DNA from: Pseudopyrenochaeta lycopersici
Taxonomy: Eukaryota > Ascomycota > Dothideomycetes > Pleosporales > Pseudopyrenochaetaceae
NCBI GenBank assembly: GCA_003313425.1
Contig: NHZP01000001.1
Coordinates: 1,612,001 to 1,676,000 of the forward strand
Direction of reading: 5' to 3'
Length of the DNA: 64,000 nt
The position numbers and the translations under genes were made by a program. How positions within the stretch are numbered: position 1 is the stretch's first letter; each line of letters opens with the position of its first letter. The notes below the pieces were generated by a model. That model did not search any database and was not told where the DNA came from. It was given only the letters and a program-made list of their open reading frames with translations. This document shows, piece after piece, positions 57,158 to 64,000 of the stretch.

Positions 57158-59215
57158 TCACTCAGTCTGGCGGAGCCATTTTTCCTCAACAGCTTCCCAT
57201 ACACTCTCGAGGTTTTTCCATACACTCCCATACTGCCTTTTTAGGGGTCTAACAATGGGAGGCTCAGCATACACTTCGTTATGGAAGTAAAGGCATGCTT
57301 TGCACCATTCTCTCCATGGATCGGAGGTTTTCATTCCACCGCAAGCATCCGTCATCTCTCCAGCTTTCGTGAAGAATTCTCTCATCTCATTGGCAAGGGG
57401 CGCGAGGGAAGTATAGTCTAGGAGGTCCCCGGCCTGTGCTTGCATGCGAAGGACTACAGCCAGACGTTTAAAATGCAAAGCTACTGCGTTCAGTTTCATC
57501 TTCACAACTGAAGGATCGGTACAGACAGCCTGAGTACTGCTTAACACCAGTTCTTTTGCGGCAGAATACTGCCAGATCTTCGTCCTGGCTGCCTCCTTGT
57601 CGTGCCATCCGAACGAGTCTGGAGTAAGCTCGTTTAGCTCGCAATCCTTTTTTCCGAACCATTGGGACAACGTGGGCGAGTCGAACTCCATCACTCTGGA
57701 GACCTTCTGCACAGGCTGCTGTTGCGTGGGGTCGGAGCAGAGCCGTGCCTGTCGCAGCACTTGTTGCGCTGGTTTCATCGGAGCCTGAAAGTCATCGGTA
57801 GGCGTCATAATGGCTAAGGCTTGTGACATGGAGCCGCGGGGTTGTGAGGAAGGAGCTGGTTGAGGTGGGTGTTGTGGTAGAGGTTCGGGTGGGAGCTGCA
57901 TCGAAGGTTGCTGAGGTGGTGGAGTGCAGTCTAGGGGCTGAAGCGACATACCCAAATACTGCCCGAAAAGGAAGATGTCTCCCATTATGGTCATCATATC
58001 GTGCAAGCCATTTTGCTGTAGGGCGTAACCGTGTGGTCGAATTTGGTCCCAGAATTCCACAATGAGGGCCGCCCAGCGGCCAATATGGGAGGATTGATGC
58101 GCAGACATCCCGTCGGGGAAGAAGAGTCGGAGGGAACTTAGTGCTTCCCTGATCAGCTTGTGGATTGCCACAGCGGATGCCATACGTTCCAGGGGACACG
58201 ATGTGAGAAGAAAAGCTTGTATCGCAGTGTTTAGCTCAGCCGATTTGTCGGCGAAGAAGCTGAAGACATAATTAACCCTATCTTGAAACATCTCCTCACT
58301 CGAAGGCTGGTTGGTGACAGCAGGTAGTATGATTGCCGAAGGAAGAGTTTGCGGGGCAGTCTGGAGTGCTACCACAGGCCGAGCGGTTATCGAGGAGTGA
58401 GTTTGAGGAGGAGCCAGGATAGCTGTAGAAGAGGGGGCAAGAAGAGGAGTCGAGGTTGGTGGAAGAGGCGTCAAAGGCTGAGAGGGCGTATCAACATTTT
58501 CATGGGTAAGCGTAGAGGTTTTGACCTTCTCAGCAGGACTTGACTCAAGGACAACAGGGGCTTTAGGCTCTTCTGGCTCCTCAGTCGCACAATGGATCAT
58601 ATTATCATCCTCCTTGTGAGGCCCCACGAATTTCCACTCATACCCATAATGTGGCTTGGGTACGCGGTAAAAGCCGTGCTTGATCTCGTTGTCTTCATTG
58701 AGGAAGATATCCTTCCAGAGTGGTGGGTATTGAAGAGCTGAGTCTTTGACGCTACAATTGGTGTGCGAGAGGAAGGATTCGGCAGTGGCGCGGAAGTGTT
58801 CGTACGGAAATTCCGGAATCGTGGCAGGTGTTAATGAAGGTACTTGACATGGTGAAACCTCAACGACTGGAGAGTGTTGGAGGGTGTGCGGTGGTTCTTC
58901 CTCGGCAATGTCTTCGTGATCATGCAACGGTGGAAAAGGAGTGTTCCAACCAGGGTTAAGCCATTCATAAACATTATCCATTTTGTAGTTGAAGTGCCAA
59001 GGTATGTAGAAGACAAGTGCAATGAAGATTATGGCGATGGTGCCGTATATCTCGATGTTGTCGTAAGTACACTCGGCGTAGAAGATTTGAAAGGCATTGT
59101 ATACTTCGTACTGGAAGAAGAGCTCGATATCAAAGCAAAAGTCGTTGGCTGACTCGAGGAGCCACGCGATGAAAGAGTAGGTGTGGTTAAAGAGAAGAAA
59201 GAGGAAGCCAAACAT
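57158..59215 (-). CDS. Large membrane-anchored protein of unknown function (685 aa)
   Basis: Single exon. The N-terminus is hydrophobic (MFGFLFLLFNHTYSFIAWLL) and a second helix lies at about residues 56-73 (IYGTIAIIFIALVFYIPW), giving a hairpin or signal-plus-anchor. The remaining 600 residues are soluble: an aromatic-rich segment (PHYGYEWKFVGPH), a long Pro/Thr/Ser linker (about 235-315), a helical domain (about 320-430), a Pro/Gln-rich linker (about 430-505), and a C-terminal helical domain (about 510-685) with WFGKKDCELNELTP and WREWCKACLYFHNEVY. The lack of introns over 2 kb and the low-complexity linkers suggest a lineage-restricted gene. I do not recognise any domain. Confidence 0.75.
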   Translation of the reverse strand: MFGFLFLLFNHTYSFIAWLLESANDFCFDIELFFQYEVYNAFQIFYAECTYDNIEIYGTIAIIFIALVFYIPWHFNYKMDNVYEWLNPGWNTPFPPLHDHEDIAEEEPPHTLQHSPVVEVSPCQVPSLTPATIPEFPYEHFRATAESFLSHTNCSVKDSALQYPPLWKDIFLNEDNEIKHGFYRVPKPHYGYEWKFVGPHKEDDNMIHCATEEPEEPKAPVVLESSPAEKVKTSTLTHENVDTPSQPLTPLPPTSTPLLAPSSTAILAPPQTHSSITARPVVALQTAPQTLPSAIILPAVTNQPSSEEMFQDRVNYVFSFFADKSAELNTAIQAFLLTSCPLERMASAVAIHKLIREALSSLRLFFPDGMSAHQSSHIGRWAALIVEFWDQIRPHGYALQQNGLHDMMTIMGDIFLFGQYLGMSLQPLDCTPPPQQPSMQLPPEPLPQHPPQPAPSSQPRGSMSQALAIMTPTDDFQAPMKPAQQVLRQARLCSDPTQQQPVQKVSRVMEFDSPTLSQWFGKKDCELNELTPDSFGWHDKEAARTKIWQYSAAKELVLSSTQAVCTDPSVVKMKLNAVALHFKRLAVVLRMQAQAGDLLDYTSLAPLANEMREFFTKAGEMTDACGGMKTSDPWREWCKACLYFHNEVYAEPPIVRPLKRQYGSVWKNLESVWEAVEEKWLRQTE

Positions 59216-59928
59216 CGTAGCAATGATATATACAGCAGTATATTGAGAGGCTTTTCAGTAAGAAGACAATTTGACGCAAGGCCAGAAGAGTGCTCTACAC
59301 GTATACTGTGCGAGCTCGAAAGAGGTGCAGAGCGCAGATAGTGGGAGACCTGAAAGATTGTACACAGATCGACCAGTCACCGGGTGTATCTGGCTAGATA
59401 TCGCAGATATGACTGTGCGAGAAATACTGAAAATAGGTAGCGGTTGACTGTGCGCGTTATGGTGATTTGATGTGAGACAGACCAGCGATTCGTTTTAACA
59501 GCAAATCTGGGTGACCGAGCTTAGAGTTCCCATAGTGATGACGACAACAATGGGGAAATAATCAAGGCATATACGTTACCATGACTGGAGAGCGAAGGTG
59601 AAAGCAAACAGAGGACTTGGCGCGACTTCGGCGGTATGGTGGGGAGAGTGAAGGAGTATCACCCACGACACGAGGGTACTAGGGTACTGGATGGCGAAAG
59701 GGAAAAGCGTAGTAGAGAATGGACTTTACAATTACGCGGATGAGCAAGAAGGCGACTAGAATGATGGTACAGTCTTGGGAGCGGTACGCCTGTGAAGATA
59801 GTAACCCAGATGCTCCTCGAATACCCGACGATCGTTCTGCAAAGCGAAACATAATACTCTCACGGTCCGTCCTCTAGTAAAAATTAACTCATGATTCATA
59901 GCTGTGTTGCAATTTGCAAACTCTAAAA
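59216..59928. other. Intergenic
   Basis: Promoter side of the 685-aa gene and 3' side of the 221-aa gene. TATATA at about 59,226. No gene that I can support. Confidence 0.6.
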
Positions 59929-60646
59929 TCAGTACACCGGCCTCGCACCAGGGTCTCTTGGTGAATATCCTTCAAGCTCTACTGGCGGCTGTTGGACCTC
60001 TGCAATAGCTCCCTTATACACCATCATATTAGCGGGCACCTCGTGACGCTCCTGTGCGTACATCTCATTTATCTGCGCCGTATCGCTCGGCTGTGGGCTA
60101 CCCCAATTTTGGGGTTGTCGCCTCTTTCGGATCAAACAGAATATGAGCCCCAAAATAATACCGAATCCTAGCACACCTCCAACCACACCTCCTACGATGG
60201 CGGCCGTCGAAGTTTTTGATGATGAGGAGTTTGGAAGGGGTGCCGACGATGTTCGCGCTCCTGCCGGGTCGCAGAAATCAAAGCTGTAGTACACGAAGGT
60301 GGAATTGTAGCAATCCACCATCTGGATCTCTTCCTGGTATCCGGCGCACATAGAAACCGTAGTGTCTTCGACATAGATTGTTACTAGCGCAAAGTGAGTG
60401 GGGAATCATGCGGACTGGTGGTTCAAAGTGTGTACCTGTGCAACCAGGGTCTAATCCTACAACTTGGAAACTGCCATATTCGCCGCTGCGTCGGATGTCG
60501 GTACACGTGCCATTTGGGTATCCATTGGGTCCTTCGAGGCCTCGTAAACTGTTTTTGCAATTGTCGTCGGAAAAGAGGGCTATCTGGCTCGCGGCGAGGG
60601 CGATGGATACGTAGGTAAACAAGGCGATGAGGGCTGATGTCAGCAT
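59929..60646 (-). CDS. Secreted-type single-pass receptor-like protein (221 aa)
   Basis: Exons 60646-60436 and 60383-59929 with a 52-bp intron (GTACAC...GCTAG) give 221 aa. Residues 1-19 are a signal peptide (MLTSALIALFTYVSIALAA). The ectodomain (20-131) has about seven cysteines, N-glycosylation sites (NGT, NST, NSS) and a Ser/Thr-rich stalk. One membrane helix lies at 132-154 (AIVGGVVGGVLGFGIILGLI), followed by CLIRKRR and a tail of about 65 residues rich in Pro with several Tyr (YKGAIAE, EGYSPRDPG). This layout is frequent among fungal cell-surface proteins. No named domain such as WSC or CFEM is evident. The role is probably at the cell surface. Confidence 0.82.
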
Positions 60647-61439
60647 GTTGACTATGGACTACGGCTAGACCACTAGACACGTTCGAAGGACATCAGGCAA
60701 CTGGCGATGAGCCGCGCTTACAACGGCGGATCGATTCTTTGTGCTGTAAAGACAGAAAAAGTAGTAGCCTTCTACGCTCAGGTAATTATAGAGAGGACCA
60801 TTGCACCAACTTGGACACAGCCCCGGTGAAATAGTTCAGCCGACCCGAGATCCTTGTTGTGCGCGCAGTCGACGGCATTTGCCAGCCCCCTGAGCGAATG
60901 AATGGCAGAATCGCGACATTGGCAGATTCCACTGCCACCACCGTTTGCGCCAATGGCTGTGTCCTTCTGACCAAACATCAGGCGAATGAACAACAAACGC
61001 GGAAACTTAGTTGCATGCCCAGAGCTTCGCAATCGCAGTTTGCTTGTGCAATAAGGATGGCAGCGATGATTCGAAGGCTCGCAACGGGCGGCGCACTCCT
61101 TTTCGAGTCCTAGAGCCTGAATAAGCATAGTGCGCCTGGCCAAGGATAAGATAACTGTGGAGAGGATATCGGGGTGTCTGGCGATACCTGACTAAACCCT
61201 CGCCCTAGACGAAAAGGGGGAGAAGTTGCCTCAGGATGAGGGTTCTTGGGTAAATATCTCTGACTAGACGGATTTCCAGGAAACGAAGGATTCGGAAATG
61301 CGGGCTTCGAAAGCAAGGCGAGTGGGGGCGGGCGGAGCTAGCTCGGAGTAGTATCAACGTCTAGGATGACACATCAAGTAGTTAAAAAGTACGACCTTTC
61401 TTGCAATACTTTTTTTATTTTTCAACGTATATAGAAAAG
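60647..61439. other. Intergenic
   Basis: Shared upstream region of the divergent 221-aa gene and the ketopantoate reductase gene. A minus-strand open stretch at 60778-61143 contains scattered cysteines (CQC) but is not convincing as a gene. CT-rich and TATA-like sequence (ACGTATATAG) lies just before the reductase start. Confidence 0.55.
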
Positions 61440-62411
61440 ATGGTGGAAGGTAAAAGCCAGCCGAGAGTCCTCCTTTTTGGCGCAGGAAGCGTCGGTACTA
61501 TCTACCTCTGGTTATTGTCCAAAGTTGCATCAACAACCGCTGTTTGCCGCTCAAACTACCAAGTCGCGAAGGAAGAGGGGTTCGTCATTAACTCGTCCAT
61601 CTTTGGCCAGGGCATACATTTCCAGCCGCAAGTCGTACGTGACTGCGAAGAAGCGGCCCCGGAAGGATCACAACCTTACGACTACATCCTTGTCTGCAGC
61701 AAAGCCATCCCGGCCACCATTCCTAAACTGATCGCAGCTGCGGTGACGCCAAGCCACACTGCCATTGTCCTTGTTCAGAATGGTGTTGGCATTGAGGAAG
61801 AATATCGGGCTGCGTTTCCAGCCAACCCAATTATCAGCGCTGTAGTCTATCTCCCAGCGACACAACGACCAGCAGGCGTGATCAAGCACGGCGAAGTCGA
61901 GAAGCTACAAATAGGAAGCTATCCTTCATCTGCGCCAAATCAGCATGCCGAATCCTTCACCAAGCTCTTACAATCCGCCGGTGGCACGGCAGAGTTCTAT
62001 GACGAAATCCAGCCTAAACGGTGGTTCAAGCTCCTCGTCAATGCAGCCTGGAATCCCATATGCGCCTTGACACTCAGCAAAGATACACACGTACTGACCA
62101 GCTCCAACGAGGCGACTGCAGTAATTTTGGCCACCATGCTCGAAATCCAGGATATCGCTGCTGCCTACGGCTACACAATCACGAGGGAACAAGTCGATTA
62201 CCAGCTCGGGAGGGCCACAGCTAGGATCGCGACTGACGCTGGAATAGAACCTAGCATGTTACAGGATGTGCAGTCAGGTCGGCGGATAGAAGTTGAGGCG
62301 ATTGTTGGGAATCCAGTGCGGATGGGAAAGGAGAAGGGGGTCGCTTGTGTGAGGCTGGAAATGCTGTACGTACTTGCGAAGGCACTAGATAAGCAAATTG
62401 GGAGGACATAA
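61440..62411 (+). CDS. 2-dehydropantoate 2-reductase (ketopantoate reductase) family protein
   Basis: 323 aa from the ATG at 61440; an ATG 39 bp upstream would add 13 residues that do not fit the family. The N-terminal Rossmann fold begins RVLLFGAGSVGTIYLWLL with GxGxxG at residues 14-19. QNGVGIEE contains the conserved Asn at residue 114. KRWFKLLVNAAWNPICAL contains the likely catalytic Lys197 and substrate-binding Asn201. The C-terminal helical domain follows (SMLQDVQSGRRIEVEAIVGN, the GR-T/I-E type motif). The family reduces 2-dehydropantoate to pantoate with NADPH in coenzyme A synthesis. Fungi often carry several paralogues, some linked to other ketoacid reductions, so the exact substrate is not certain. 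Probably cytosolic; no targeting signal seen. Confidence 0.9.
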   Translation: MVEGKSQPRVLLFGAGSVGTIYLWLLSKVASTTAVCRSNYQVAKEEGFVINSSIFGQGIHFQPQVVRDCEEAAPEGSQPYDYILVCSKAIPATIPKLIAAAVTPSHTAIVLVQNGVGIEEEYRAAFPANPIISAVVYLPATQRPAGVIKHGEVEKLQIGSYPSSAPNQHAESFTKLLQSAGGTAEFYDEIQPKRWFKLLVNAAWNPICALTLSKDTHVLTSSNEATAVILATMLEIQDIAAAYGYTITREQVDYQLGRATARIATDAGIEPSMLQDVQSGRRIEVEAIVGNPVRMGKEKGVACVRLEMLYVLAKALDKQIGRT

Positions 62412-62855
62412 AACACCTTCATGCACTCTAACACTGTCTCTACCATTTATGTGTCCGTTGGTTGAACATGCGGCTCTAAATCCATCCAGCAACTCCCAGA
62501 CTTCTTGAATGCTCCATGACTCTCACTTTGGACAGCGAAGGCTCTGCCTCAAGGGCTTTGGAAAAGCGAGTTCGAGTCTTATTGTAGCATCGCGTTTGCA
62601 TCTGCAGACAGAAGTAAGGATATTGTAAACGCCACACAATGCATGCCCAAATATCGTGCCTATATCCTGTCGCTTCGACCCAAAGATGACTCCATGACAC
62701 CCGCAAATAAAAGTCTAAGATATAAACCCCCTTGACATGAAGTTGACACATGATGATAGGACGCTTGACTTGGGAAATCTTCCCAAGGCTCGAGCGGTGC
62801 CCACCGCAACGTACAATCTAAAGATGCGAGGAGCACAAATGGAAATAGACGCTCC
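62412..62855. other. Intergenic between convergent genes
   Basis: 3' flanks of the reductase and Elongin A genes. No gene seen. Confidence 0.6.
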
Positions 62856-63761
62856 TTACGGCTTTCTCCTCTTGGGCTGGTGAAAAAGACTATACGCTTC
62901 TCTTTTCCTCTTCGGCGCCGAACCTGCTCCGGATTCTTGAGTCGGCGGTCTCAATCTTGGTGCATTGAATTGTTGCCCAGCTGGTAATGATGTGCGCTGC
63001 GGAGCGCTGCTCTGCTGTGGCACTGGCCTTTGTGTGATTTGAGGTCGAGTTGTCGAAGGCAGTGGCTCAGTCCTCTTGGCCACTGATGCAGAGGCCTGTT
63101 TGGAAAGGACCATGCTTCTTGGAGCCTCGTTCTCTGCCATCCTGATCATCCGAGCTGGCGCTTGCCGGATTGTCGTCTTTCTTTGAGCTAATACATGCGC
63201 AGGCATCTGCTGGGCCTTGGGACGCTCCCGTTTGTGATCGAATATACCTCTCTTCAACTTATCGAAAGCAACCTTGCCTGTTTTGGCAGGGGCACCTGTT
63301 GGTGCGCCCCAACTAGTAGTGTGCGCTCTAGAAGTAAACATCCTGCTGCTGCCGGCACCATATCCAACTCGACTGTCCACAATGAGTGTCTTGTTCTGTG
63401 CCCGGTCCTTCTGCAAAGCCTGCATCTGCTGCTTCAACGCTTCTGCATCCGCCTGCTTCTCTTTCTCCATATCCTTCTTCAATTTCCTGTAAACCTTGCT
63501 CCAATTTCGGGGATCTTGTGGTTCATGGCGTTTGTCTTTCCAATCAGGAATATCTCGCTTGATGAATCGCAGCCATATATCGCCTGTCTCGCCGAGCAGC
63601 TGAGTGCAGTTCTCTTCCAGCTCCTGTAGCTGATCGGGGTTTTGTATGAAGCGAAGTACTGGCTCGAGGAAAGAGAAGGGTATATCTCCCACATCGTTGA
63701 GCATGTCAATGTTCTTGATCAGGCGCTGCCGGGCCAGCTCGAAAAGGGTGGGAACCGGCAT
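62856..63761 (-). CDS. ELA1: Elongin A family protein (RNA polymerase II elongation factor subunit)
   Basis: Single exon, 301 aa. Residues 1-105 match the Elongin A domain: TLFELARQRLIKNI (the BC-box-like helix that binds Elongin C), DVGDIPFSFLEPVLRFIQNP, LQELEENCTQLLGETGDIWL and FIKRDIPDWKDKRHEPQDP followed by NWSKVYRKL. A charged helix follows (KKDMEKEKQADAEALKQQMQ), then a disordered basic and Pro/Gln-rich tail ending KRKREAYSLFHQPKRRKP, likely a nuclear localisation signal. In yeast, Ela1 joins Elc1 and Cul3 in a ubiquitin ligase that removes stalled RNA polymerase II; a similar role is inferred. The length is normal for fungal members. The symbol is by similarity to yeast. Confidence 0.9.
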   Translation of the reverse strand: MPVPTLFELARQRLIKNIDMLNDVGDIPFSFLEPVLRFIQNPDQLQELEENCTQLLGETGDIWLRFIKRDIPDWKDKRHEPQDPRNWSKVYRKLKKDMEKEKQADAEALKQQMQALQKDRAQNKTLIVDSRVGYGAGSSRMFTSRAHTTSWGAPTGAPAKTGKVAFDKLKRGIFDHKRERPKAQQMPAHVLAQRKTTIRQAPARMIRMAENEAPRSMVLSKQASASVAKRTEPLPSTTRPQITQRPVPQQSSAPQRTSLPAGQQFNAPRLRPPTQESGAGSAPKRKREAYSLFHQPKRRKP

Positions 63762-64000
63762 GGCTGAGGGAGGCGACAGGCAAGAGCGATGGGCGGTGCT
63801 GGGACCTATTCGATACTGCCTCTGGCCTGTTTTCTTGGAGCCACGGTGGTATTAGCACTGTGACCACTAGCTGCAGTGAATCATGAACAGCGGTACGTTG
63901 GCGGTTTGAGCATGGGTGGAACACCCCACGGCAGTTACAGTAGCATTTTATCAAGAGAACTGTCAAAGGGATGGTTGTTGCCTAGGCGTCCCCTGAGTAG
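63762..64000. other. Upstream region of Elongin A gene
   Basis: Promoter and 5' leader sequence running to the window edge. No further gene that I can support. Confidence 0.5.

Noticed and set aside
60778..61143. 121-codon minus-strand frame with cysteines, considered as a CFEM-type protein
   Set aside because: Cysteine number and spacing do not fit the eight-cysteine CFEM domain, there is no signal peptide, and it overlaps the shared promoter region of two genes.

Overview
The window looks like a filamentous ascomycete, most likely a dothideomycete. The evidence is short GT-AG introns of 43-65 bp, fungus-specific membrane and secreted protein types, and heavy damage of repeats by repeat-induced point mutation (RIP: CpA to TpA on both strands, CpG largely kept). 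Two compartments meet at 43497/43498: about 43.5 kb of AT-rich nested retrotransposons on the left and about 20.5 kb of ordinary gene-bearing DNA on the right.

The left side is a stack of LTR retrotransposons up to four levels deep. The oldest layer is a RIP-degraded remnant of family D (here called E, 42191-43497). A Ty3/gypsy chromovirus-like element C is inserted in E; its pieces lie at 4721-5028, 17825-19830 and 39678-42190. C is interrupted by a minus-strand gypsy element A (1-4720, runs off the left edge) and by two copies of a very large gypsy element B: B1 at 5029-17824 and B2 at 19831-39677. B2 is itself interrupted by a young, un-RIPped family D gypsy element (20258-26850, LTRs identical as read) and by a solo LTR of the A superfamily (29409-29844). 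D, B1, B2 and the solo LTR each have a target-site duplication that I can read.

Two features go beyond ordinary retrotransposon content. Element B is about 12.8 kb because, besides gag, protease and pol, it carries a second sense-strand reading frame of about 1,285 codons between pol and the 3' LTR. This frame has the same net length in both copies apart from one 3-nt gap, and it contains an HxD...H-like pattern suggestive of a 2-oxoglutarate dioxygenase fold. Element D carries a three-exon gene on the opposite strand between pol and its 3' LTR. The predicted product is 222 aa with a six-cysteine, zinc-cluster-like motif.

The right side holds these genes: a small secreted, possibly GPI-anchored protein 574 bp from the repeat boundary; a seven-helix fungal rhodopsin-domain protein; a four-helix membrane protein; three single-pass membrane proteins; two unrecognised larger proteins (406 and 685 aa); a ketopantoate reductase; and an Elongin A. 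A broken pogo/Fot1-like transposase relic also lies here. The genes are monocistronic and on both strands, with no sign of a biosynthetic cluster. I saw no tRNA, rRNA or CRISPR array, although I did not fold every stretch.
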